A stretch of DNA of 64,000 bases from Streptomyces sp. PR69. GTDB lineage: Bacteria; Actinomycetota; Actinomycetes; Streptomycetales; Streptomycetaceae. Positions 19,230 through 26,012 of this stretch are shown here, piece by piece. Under the pieces are notes generated by a model. It had not been told where the DNA came from, did not search any database, and saw nothing but the letters and a program-made list of their open reading frames with translations. Both the position numbers and the translations under genes were made by a program. The stretch covers positions 1 to 64,000 of the forward strand of contig NZ_JAOWCB010000028.1 in NCBI RefSeq assembly GCF_026420845.1. Reading direction: 5' to 3'. The stretch's first letter is position 1, and the number at the start of each line of letters is the position of its first letter.

Positions 19230-19903
19230 AGCCGTCTGATTCCCTTGATGCGCGCGCCGCGGGTGGCTCGGGTGGCGCGCGCGCGGGCCGCCTTGAGGCG
19301 CAGTCCTCGCTGGCTGCCGATGCGCAGCCCGGTGCCGGAGGCGGGGAGCCAGCCCTTGGAGACGTCCTGGGCGCCGCCGGTCTGGGACTCGGCGAGCGGG
19401 TCGTTGTCCGCGCGCCTGGCGAGGGCCATGATCAGCGGCACGGTGAACGGCGCGAGCAGCAGATCGTAGATCGCGGCGGTGAGCAGCAGGCTCCCCAGAC
19501 CGACCTGGCGGGCCGCGGTGTCGCCGACGAGCGCGCCCACGCCGGAGTAGAGGAGGGTGGAGCCGATCGCGGCGGCGACGACGGCGGCCATGGGCGCGGC
19601 GGCCGACTTGAGCTGGCCGTTCTCGGGGCGCACCAGTCCGGCGAGATATCCGATGACGCACAGCACGAGCGCATAGCGGCCGGCGGCATGGTCGGCGGGC
19701 GGGGCCAGATCGGCGAGCAGTCCGGCGCCGAAGCCGATGAACGCGCCCGCCAGATGTCCATAGACGAAGGCGAGTCCGAGGACGGTCAGCAGCAGCAGGT
19801 CGGGGACCGCGCCGGGGAGCTGGAGGCGGGCGAGGACCGAGACCTGGATGACGAGGGCGACCACGACGAGGGTCGTGGAGAGCAGCATCCGGTTGAAGCG
19901 CAT
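19226..19903 (-). CDS. mreD: Rod-shape-determining membrane protein MreD
   Basis: Integral membrane member of the MreBCD wall-synthesis scaffold. The 225-residue protein has five or six hydrophobic segments, starting MLLSTTLVVVALVIQVSVLA and including LPGAVPDLLLLTVLGLAFVYG. It ends in a basic cytoplasmic tail (GLRLKAARARATRATRG). The tail is longer than in E. coli MreD but usual for Streptomyces. The ATG at 19903 lies 13 bp after the mreC stop. The stop overlaps the GTG of the possible micro-ORF. Confidence 0.94.
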   Translation of the reverse strand: MRFNRMLLSTTLVVVALVIQVSVLARLQLPGAVPDLLLLTVLGLAFVYGHLAGAFIGFGAGLLADLAPPADHAAGRYALVLCVIGYLAGLVRPENGQLKSAAAPMAAVVAAAIGSTLLYSGVGALVGDTAARQVGLGSLLLTAAIYDLLLAPFTVPLIMALARRADNDPLAESQTGGAQDVSKGWLPASGTGLRIGSQRGLRLKAARARATRATRGARIKGIRRL

Positions 19904-19916
19904 GGCGGATCAGCTC

Positions 19917-20900
19917 CTACTGCTGCGTGTCGTCGAACTGGCCGTCGCGGCGGCCTTCGAACTGGCCTTCCGCGCCGTCCGGGCTGTCCGGGTCGGCGGT
20001 GACGGTGACCGTGACGGTGGGCGTCGGCTTGGGCTTGGCGGGCTTGGGCGGCAGGACCGTGTCCCGCGGGTCGCTGCGCGGCGCCTGGACGACGACGCCG
20101 ACGATGTCGAGCTTGGTGAAGGCGGCGAATGGGCGGACGTAGATGTTTCGGGTGAGGTCTCCGCCGGAAGGATCGACGCGGACGACCTCACCCACCGGCA
20201 CCCCGGGCACAAAGGGCTTGCCCGCCTGGGAGCCGAAGGTGACGAGCCGGTCGCCCTTCTTGACCTTGGCCTTGCCGTTGAGCAGCTGGACGGAGAGGGG
20301 GCGGTCGCCCTGGCCGGTGGCGAAGCCGAGTTCGTCGGTCTTCTCCATCCGGGTGCCGACGGTGAAGTCCGGGTCGCTGGCGAGCAGCACGGTGGCGGTG
20401 TCGGGGCCGACGGTGGTGACCCGTCCGACGAGCCCGTCGCCGTTGAGCACGGTCATATCGCGTTCGACGCCGTCGCGGGAGCCGGCGTCGATGGTGACGG
20501 TCCAGGAGAAGCCCTGGGCGGCGCCTATGGCGATGACTTGGGCGCCCTTGATGCCGTACTGGCCGGCTCCGGCCGTCCTGAGGAGCTTGTCGAGCTGCTG
20601 CACCCGGCTCTTGGTGCGGTCGTCACTGCCGAGCCTCTGTCTCAGCAGAGTGTTCTCCCGCTCCAGTTCGCTGATGCGGTCGTGCCGCTCGCCGGAGTCC
20701 CGTACGGCCCCGATGGCGTTGCCGACGGGATCGACCGCGGCCGCGACGCCCTTCTCTACGGGGCCGAAGACTGCGGCGGCGGCCTGCCGGGCGCCGTCGA
20801 CGGGTGACTCCTCGCCGCCGCGGATGTCCACCGTGATCAGTGCGAACGCGGTGGCGACCAGCAGAACCAGGAGCAGCCGGCTCTCTCGTGTGTCCCTCAC
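19917..20900 (-). CDS. mreC: Rod-shape-determining protein MreC
   Basis: Single-pass membrane protein that links MreB inside the cell to PBP2 outside. The 327-residue protein has an N-terminal membrane segment (LLLVLLVATAFALITVDI). A coiled-coil follows around residues 70-105 (ERHDRISELERENTLLRQRL), then the two-barrel periplasm-type MreC domain (QGFSWTVTIDAGSRDGV; LVGRVTTVGPDTATVLLASD). From about residue 275 a Pro/Thr/Val and acidic tail extends the protein beyond the core fold. The start is GTG at 20900. The 143-bp gap to mreB holds a GC hairpin near 20972-20990. Confidence 0.95.
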   Translation of the reverse strand: MRDTRESRLLLVLLVATAFALITVDIRGGEESPVDGARQAAAAVFGPVEKGVAAAVDPVGNAIGAVRDSGERHDRISELERENTLLRQRLGSDDRTKSRVQQLDKLLRTAGAGQYGIKGAQVIAIGAAQGFSWTVTIDAGSRDGVERDMTVLNGDGLVGRVTTVGPDTATVLLASDPDFTVGTRMEKTDELGFATGQGDRPLSVQLLNGKAKVKKGDRLVTFGSQAGKPFVPGVPVGEVVRVDPSGGDLTRNIYVRPFAAFTKLDIVGVVVQAPRSDPRDTVLPPKPAKPKPTPTVTVTVTADPDSPDGAEGQFEGRRDGQFDDTQQ

Positions 20901-21043
20901 GTGCGGCGGCCGTGCCTTCCTCGTAGGAATATCGGTGTCTCTATGTCAACGATGGGCCGTATGGGTCGGCAGACCCCCATACGGGGGGTCCCCCCGGGTC
21001 CTTGAGACCCAGGGGGAACCTTATGCGGCCGTTCGGGGGACGG

Positions 21044-22075
21044 TCAGCGGCGGGGCTGGGCGTCCAGCACCTGCTGCAGCGCCTCGAACTCCTCGACGCA
21101 CTTGCCCGAGCCGAGGGCCACGGAGTCGAGCGGGTCTTCGGCGATATGGATGGGCATCCCGGTCTCACGGCGGAGCCGTTCGTCCAGTCCGCGCAGCAGC
21201 GCACCGCCGCCGGTGAGGACGATGCCGCGGTCCATGACGTCGCCGGAGAGCTCCGGCGGGCACTTGTCGAGGGTGGTCTTCACGGCGTCGACGATCGCGT
21301 TGACCGGTTCCTCGATGGCCTTGCGGACCTCGGCGGCCGAGATGACGACGGTCTTGGGGAGACCGGAGACAAGGTCCCGACCGCGGATCTCGGTGTGTTC
21401 GTCCTGGTCCATGTCATAGGCCGAGCCGATGGTGATCTTGATGCTCTCGGCCGTCCTCTCGCCGAGCAGGAGGGAGTACTCCTTCTTGATGTGCTGGATG
21501 ATCGCGTTGTCCAGCTCATCGCCGGCGACGCGGATGGACTGTGCTGTGACGATTCCGCCGAGCGAGATGACGGCGACTTCCGTGGTGCCGCCGCCGATGT
21601 CGACGACCATATTGCCGGTGGCCTCATGGACCGGGAGTCCGGAGCCGATGGCGGCCGCCATCGGCTCCTCGATGATGTGCACCTGTCTGGCGCCCGCCTG
21701 CGTCGACGCCTCGATGACCGCGCGGCGCTCGACGCCGGTGATGCCGGAGGGCACACAGACGACGACACGCGGCCGGGCGAGATACCGGCGCTTGTGGATC
21801 TTCAGGATGAAGTAGCGGAGCATCCGCTCGGTGATCTCGAAGTCGGCGATGACGCCGTCCTTCAGCGGCCGGACGGCAACAATGTTGCCCGGTGTCCGGC
21901 CGATCATCTTCTTCGCCTCGGCGCCGACCGCGAGGATGCCGCCCGTGTTGGTGTTGATGGCGACGACGGACGGCTCGTTGAGGACGATCCCCCGGCCCCT
22001 GACGTACACCAGCGTGTTGGCGGTCCCGAGGTCGACAGCCATGTCACGGCCGATGAACGACATGTTGTTCCCCAT
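21044..22075 (-). CDS. mreB: Actin-like cytoskeletal protein MreB
   Basis: Bacterial actin that positions wall synthesis; in Streptomyces it is needed mainly for spore-wall integrity (literature). The 343-residue protein has the phosphate-1 loop DLGTANTLVYVRG, the connect region EEPMAAAIGSGLPV, phosphate-2 VDIGGGTTEVAVISLGG, and the adenosine-binding TGGGALLRGLDERL. It begins MGNNMSFIGRDM, a short amphipathic membrane-binding segment. The start may be ATG 22075 or 22063. It heads the mreB-mreC-mreD-mrdA-rodA cluster with 240 bp of upstream region. Confidence 0.97.
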   Translation of the reverse strand: MGNNMSFIGRDMAVDLGTANTLVYVRGRGIVLNEPSVVAINTNTGGILAVGAEAKKMIGRTPGNIVAVRPLKDGVIADFEITERMLRYFILKIHKRRYLARPRVVVCVPSGITGVERRAVIEASTQAGARQVHIIEEPMAAAIGSGLPVHEATGNMVVDIGGGTTEVAVISLGGIVTAQSIRVAGDELDNAIIQHIKKEYSLLLGERTAESIKITIGSAYDMDQDEHTEIRGRDLVSGLPKTVVISAAEVRKAIEEPVNAIVDAVKTTLDKCPPELSGDVMDRGIVLTGGGALLRGLDERLRRETGMPIHIAEDPLDSVALGSGKCVEEFEALQQVLDAQPRR

Positions 22076-22256
22076 GAGGATGCGTCTGGCCTTCCCAAAT
22101 CGAGCGTTGATGGCTTTTTAGGACGGCGAGGTGGCTGCAGTGGTGTGAGGCTTACATCGTAGTGCCGCCTGCACGGACACTGCTCGGTGGTCCACCTCTG
22201 TATAGGTGACGAGGTGTCTTGCCGAACCGTTCCCGAAATTGCGTTTCATATGCCAG

Positions 22257-22284
22257 GGGGCGACCGAATTCCTTCGGTCGCCCC
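22257..22284 (-). terminator. Terminator downstream of ndk
   Basis: A perfect 12-bp stem (GGGGCGACCGAA / TTCGGTCGCCCC) with a TTCC loop lies 31 bp past the ndk stop. It separates ndk from the mreB promoter region. Confidence 0.8.
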
Positions 22285-22315
22285 AGGTTCTGAGCGCTGT
22301 ATGGCTGACGGCTGA

Positions 22316-22729
22316 TCAGGAAAGGCCGGGGAAGAAAATTTTCAGCTCCCGAATGGCGGACTCCTCCGAGTCCGAGGCGTGGATCAGGTTCTCCCGGACG
22401 ATCGTGCCGAAGTCGCCGCGGATGGAGCCCGGCTCGGCCGCGATCGGGTCGGTCGGCCCGGCGAGCCGGCGCAGGCCCTCGACGACCCGCTCACCCTCGA
22501 CGACCAGCGCCACAACGGGTCCGGAGGCCATGAACTCCACGAGCGGCTCGTAGAAGGGCTTCCCCTTGTGCTCGCCGTAGTGCAGCTCCAGCGTCCCCTG
22601 GTCCAGCTCACGCATCTCCAGCGCGGTGATGGCCCAGCCCGCCTTGGCCTCGATACGCCCGATGATCTCACCGATGAGCCGCCGCCGCACGGCGTCGGGC
22701 TTGAGGAGGACGAGGGTGCGCTGGGTCAT
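22316..22729 (-). CDS. ndk: Nucleoside diphosphate kinase
   Basis: Transfers the terminal phosphate of ATP to other nucleoside diphosphates through a phospho-histidine. The 137-residue protein is full length. It begins TLVLLKPDAVRRRLIGEII, carries RGDFGT, and the catalytic histidine is His117 in NLIHASDS. The ATG at 22729 is preceded by AGGAGCCGTCC. It is followed by a clear terminator and preceded by a 247-bp region rich in repeats. Confidence 0.98.
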   Translation of the reverse strand: MTQRTLVLLKPDAVRRRLIGEIIGRIEAKAGWAITALEMRELDQGTLELHYGEHKGKPFYEPLVEFMASGPVVALVVEGERVVEGLRRLAGPTDPIAAEPGSIRGDFGTIVRENLIHASDSEESAIRELKIFFPGLS

Positions 22730-22824
22730 GGACGGCTCCTAGCAGGCGTGCGGGTGCGGTGTCCTGAGGTTACAGGGGGTGTCGGGCACACCGTGACCGG
22801 GGCTCCGCCCCGGACCCCGCCCCC

Positions 22825-22955
22825 GGGGGCTCCGCCCCCGAACCCCCGCGCCTCAATCGCCGGCGAGGCTGAGTTTCCGGCCCCCGCGCCTCAATCTCGC
22901 CCAGCTGCCGCCCCGCAGGCCGTCCCCCGGAGGGGGTCTGGGGGCGGAGCCCCCA
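22825..22955. repeat. Inverted pair of a GC-rich dispersed palindromic repeat
   Basis: The gap between ndk and the DUF4233 gene (22730-22976) has no gene. It contains GGGGGCTCCGCCCCC followed by RGACCCCCG at 22825-22848, and an inverted copy at 22930-22955. The same unit recurs at 40979-41002. Two CCCCCGCGCCTCAAT units lie between the pair (22843-22857 and 22881-22895). This is the kind of dispersed intergenic palindrome common in Streptomyces. Confidence 0.75.
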
Positions 22956-22976
22956 GTAGGAAAAAGACCCCGCGGG

Positions 22977-23321
22977 CTACCGCGGCTCGGGCCGCTGGGA
23001 CGCCCAGCGGGACTTGGCCGCGTCGATCTCGCGGCCGTAGTGGATCGACGCCCACCACAGCCCCGCGAAGACCGCCCCGAGAAAGAACATCGCGGGGATG
23101 ACGAAGCCGCTGACGATCAGCGCGATCTGCAGCGCCCAGCCCAGCTGCACCCCACCCGGGCGGGTGATCATGCCGCACAGGAGCAGGGAGAACAGCATCC
23201 CGACGCCGCAGACCGTCCACACGGCGGTCATCGTCAGGTCGTCGGACTTCATCGCCACCAGACCGGCGAACCCGATCACAAAGAATTCGCCGATCAGCGT
23301 GGATGCACAGAGCGTACGCAC
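22977..23321 (-). CDS. DUF4233 membrane protein
   Basis: Function unknown. The 114-residue protein has four predicted membrane segments (LIGEFFVIGFAGLVAM; AVWTVCGVGMLFSLLLCGMI; GWALQIALIVSGFVIPAMFF; and FLGAVFAGLWWASIHYG) and a short basic cytoplasmic end. DUF4233 genes regularly follow folC in actinobacteria. Here the GTG start at 23321 lies six bases after the folC stop, so the pair is coupled. The conserved linkage suggests a role connected to folate or simple co-expression. Confidence 0.88.
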   Translation of the reverse strand: MRTLCASTLIGEFFVIGFAGLVAMKSDDLTMTAVWTVCGVGMLFSLLLCGMITRPGGVQLGWALQIALIVSGFVIPAMFFLGAVFAGLWWASIHYGREIDAAKSRWASQRPEPR

Positions 23322-23327
23322 TGGATC

Positions 23328-24818
23328 TCAGCCCTTCCCCAGCAGCAGCCGCGCCTCGCCGACCGTGATCACCGAGCCGGTCACCAGGACGCCCGCGCCG
23401 GCGAACTCCGACTCCTCCTCCGCGAGGGTGATCGCCGCCTCCAGCGCGTCGTCGAGCCGCGGCTCGACGACGACCCGCTCATCTCCGAAGACCTCCACCG
23501 CGATCGCCGCCAGCGCGTCCGCGTCCATCGCGCGATGGGTGGAGTTCTGTGTGATGACGACCTCCGCGAGGATCGGCTCGAATGCTTCGAGCAGCCCCTT
23601 CACATCCTTGTCGCCGCTGGCGCCCACCACGCCGATCAGCCGGGAGAAGCCGAACGACTCCTGGATGCCCGCCGCAGTGGCCCGCGCCCCGGCCGGGTTG
23701 TGCGCCGCGTCCAGGACGACGGTCGGGCTGCGGCGGACGACCTCAAGCCGCCCAGGCGAGGCCACCGAGGCGAACGCCCGCCGGATGACGTCCACGTCCA
23801 GCGCCCGCGCCTGACCCGCGCCGATGCCGAAGAACGCCTCGACCGCGGCCAGCGCCACCGCCGCGTTGTGCGCCTGGTGGGCCCCGTACAGCGGCAGGAA
23901 GATGTCCGTGTACTCCCCGCCGAGCCCGCGCAGCGTCAGCAGCTGTCCGCCGACGGCGACCTCACGGGAGAGCACCCCGAACTCCATGCCCTCGCGGGCG
24001 ACGGTCGCATCCGCCTCCACTGCCTTCTTCAGCAGCACCTGCGCGGCGTCCACCGGCTGCTGCGCCAGGATGACCGTCGCGCCTTCCTTGATGACGCCCG
24101 CCTTCTCACCGGCGATCTCGGCCGGTGTCTCGCCGAGCCGGTCGGTGTGGTCCAGGTCGATCGGCGTGATGACCGCGACCGCCGCGTCGATCACATTCGT
24201 GGCGTCCCAGCTGCCGCCCATGCCGACCTCGACGACCGCCGCGTCGACGGGCGCGTCGGCGAAGGCCGCATACGCCATTCCGGTGAGGACCTCGAAGAAG
24301 GAGAGCCGGTAGTCCTGGGAGGAGTCGACCATCTCCACATACGGCTTGACGTCGCGGTAGGTCTCGATGAAACGCTCGGCGTCGATCGGCGCGCCGTCCA
24401 GGCTGATCCGCTCGGTGATCGACTGGACGTGCGGCGAAGTGTAGCGGCCGGTGCGCAGCTCGAACGCCCCCAGCAGCGCCTCGATCATCCGGGCTGTGGA
24501 CGTCTTGCCGTTCGTCCCGGTGATGTGGATGGACGGGTACGCGCGCTGGGGCTCGCCCAGCACATCCATCAGGGCCTTGATCCGGGTGACCGAGGGCTCC
24601 AGCTTGGTCTCGCCCCAGCGGGTGGCCAGCTCCGCCTCGACCTCGCGCAGCGCCTTGTCCACCTCCAGGTCGGCGGGCCGCGCGGGAACGGGGTCGCCCT
24701 GGGGCGGACCGGCCTGTGCGCGCAGGGTGCGACTGCCGGCCTCGATCACCGCCAGGTCGGGGTCACGGTCTGTCTCGGCGTCGACGATCTCGTCGAAGGG
24801 GTCCGGCTGCTCACTCAC
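23328..24818 (-). CDS. folC: Bifunctional folylpolyglutamate/dihydrofolate synthase
   Basis: Adds glutamate to dihydropteroate and/or tetrahydrofolate, an ATP-dependent cytoplasmic step of folate synthesis. The 496-residue protein is a Mur-ligase-like enzyme: ITGTNGKTSTARMIEALL is the P-loop (about residue 98), YTSPHVQSITERISLDG follows, then VEVGMGGSWDATNV and LDHTDRLGETPAEIAGEKAG. The C-terminal domain starts near GRLEVVRRSPTVVLDAAHNP. The first about 70 residues are a variable acidic leader common in Streptomyces. The GTG start at 24818 is 113 bp from the divergent MreB-like gene. Confidence 0.96.
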   Translation of the reverse strand: MSEQPDPFDEIVDAETDRDPDLAVIEAGSRTLRAQAGPPQGDPVPARPADLEVDKALREVEAELATRWGETKLEPSVTRIKALMDVLGEPQRAYPSIHITGTNGKTSTARMIEALLGAFELRTGRYTSPHVQSITERISLDGAPIDAERFIETYRDVKPYVEMVDSSQDYRLSFFEVLTGMAYAAFADAPVDAAVVEVGMGGSWDATNVIDAAVAVITPIDLDHTDRLGETPAEIAGEKAGVIKEGATVILAQQPVDAAQVLLKKAVEADATVAREGMEFGVLSREVAVGGQLLTLRGLGGEYTDIFLPLYGAHQAHNAAVALAAVEAFFGIGAGQARALDVDVIRRAFASVASPGRLEVVRRSPTVVLDAAHNPAGARATAAGIQESFGFSRLIGVVGASGDKDVKGLLEAFEPILAEVVITQNSTHRAMDADALAAIAVEVFGDERVVVEPRLDDALEAAITLAEEESEFAGAGVLVTGSVITVGEARLLLGKG

Positions 24819-24931
24819 AGGGCCAGTCTACGGAGGACCGCCGACAGCGCCGCCGACAGGACGTTCGCCCTGTCCGTTTCAGGACCTTCGACCCGCCGGA
24901 AGCGCGGCGGGCCCGGGCAAACTTGGCGATC

Positions 24932-25939
24932 ATGGACATAGGCATCGACCTCGGCACCGCCAACACCCTGCTCTACGCCCGTGGTCAGGGCATCGTGCTC
25001 AATGAACCGTCCGTGGTCGCGATCCGCGCGGGCGAGCGCACGGCACTCGCGGTCGGCACGGAGGCCAAGGAGACCATCGGCCGCACCCCTGGCTCGATCA
25101 CCGCGATCCGCCCCCTGAAGGACGGAGTGATCAGCGACTACGAGGCCGCCGAGGAGATGATCCGGCACTTCGTCCGCAAGGCGGTGCCCGGCCGCAGGCC
25201 GCGCACCCGGATGGTCGTGTGCGTGCCGAGCGGAGTGACCCCGGTGGAGCGCCGCGCCATCGTGCACGCCGCGCAGCGGTCCGGGGCGCGCGCCGTGCAC
25301 CTGATCGAGGAGCCGATGGCCGCGGCGATCGGCGCGGGCCTGCCGGTGTCCGAGCCGCGCGGCTCGATGGTCGTCGACATCGGCGGCGGCACCACAGAGG
25401 TGGCCGTGATCTCGCTGGGCGGCATTGTCACCTCGCAGTCCCTGCGGGTGGGCGGCGACCGGCTGGACACGGCGATCAGCGACTATGTACGCAAGGAGCA
25501 CGCCCTGCTCATCGGGGAGCGCACGGCGGAGGATGTGAAGGTCGCGATCGGCTCCGCCTGGCCGGCGCCGGGCCGGGAGGAGCGCGAGCCGCGGACGTTC
25601 CTGGTGCGAGGGCGGGAGAAGGTCGGCGGGCTGCCCAAGACCCATGAGCTGACGGCGGCGGAGGTGCGGGCGGCGCTGGACGAACCGGTGGAGGCGATCG
25701 TCGCGGCGGTCCGCACGACGCTGGAGGAGTGCCCGCCGGAGCTGTCGGGCGACATCATCGAGCACGGCATCGTCCTCACCGGCGGCGGCGCGCTGCTCCC
25801 CGGCCTGGATCTGCGGCTGGCCTCGGCGACCGGCATCCCGGTCTTCCCGGCGGAGGCGCCGCTGGACTGTGTGGCGCTCGGCTCGGGCAAGTGCGTGGAA
25901 GACTTCGACGGTCTGCACCGACTGCTGCGCGCGGCTTGA
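24932..25939 (+). CDS. Second MreB/Mbl-like actin homologue
   Basis: A second bacterial actin. The 335-residue protein keeps the whole nucleotide fold: DLGTANTLLYARGQG, EEPMAAAIGAGLPV, VDIGGGTTEVAVISLGG, TGGGALLPGLDLRL. It starts directly at MDIGIDLGTANT, so it lacks the MGNNMSFIGRDM segment that MreB at 21044-22075 uses at its N-terminus. It also differs where MreB reads GSAYDMDQDEHTEIRG, having GSAWPAPGREEREPRTF. The ATG at 24932 is favoured because the upstream frame overlaps folC antisense. Streptomyces are known to have MreB, Mbl and a third MreB-like protein. Which of these it is cannot be fixed here. It is divergent from folC and convergent with valS. Confidence 0.9.
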   Translation: MDIGIDLGTANTLLYARGQGIVLNEPSVVAIRAGERTALAVGTEAKETIGRTPGSITAIRPLKDGVISDYEAAEEMIRHFVRKAVPGRRPRTRMVVCVPSGVTPVERRAIVHAAQRSGARAVHLIEEPMAAAIGAGLPVSEPRGSMVVDIGGGTTEVAVISLGGIVTSQSLRVGGDRLDTAISDYVRKEHALLIGERTAEDVKVAIGSAWPAPGREEREPRTFLVRGREKVGGLPKTHELTAAEVRAALDEPVEAIVAAVRTTLEECPPELSGDIIEHGIVLTGGGALLPGLDLRLASATGIPVFPAEAPLDCVALGSGKCVEDFDGLHRLLRAA

Positions 25940-25946
25940 TTTCTGC

Positions 25947-25996
25947 CCTCACGCGCCGGACGGGCTGGAAAATCAGCCCGTCCGGCGCGCGTGAGG
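25947..25996. terminator. Bidirectional hairpin between the MreB-like gene and valS
   Basis: A long inverted repeat (CCTCACGCGCCGGACGGGCT against its complement with a two-base insertion) sits between the convergent stops at 25939 and 26013. A similar palindrome built on GCGCCGGACGGGCT occurs at 41022-41070, so it belongs to a dispersed repeat family as well as acting as a likely two-way terminator. Confidence 0.75.
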
Positions 25997-26012
25997 ACGA
26001 GGGGCCCGCGCG

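Noticed and set aside
17270..20002. Plus-strand open frame of 910 codons across mrdA, mreD and mreC
   Set aside because: It crosses three well-supported genes on the other strand and has no recognisable domain. Long antisense frames are expected at this GC content.
20972..20990. Terminator between mreB and mreC
   Set aside because: The GACCCCC/GGGGGTC stem is short and lies within a cluster expected to be co-transcribed. It may only modulate read-through.
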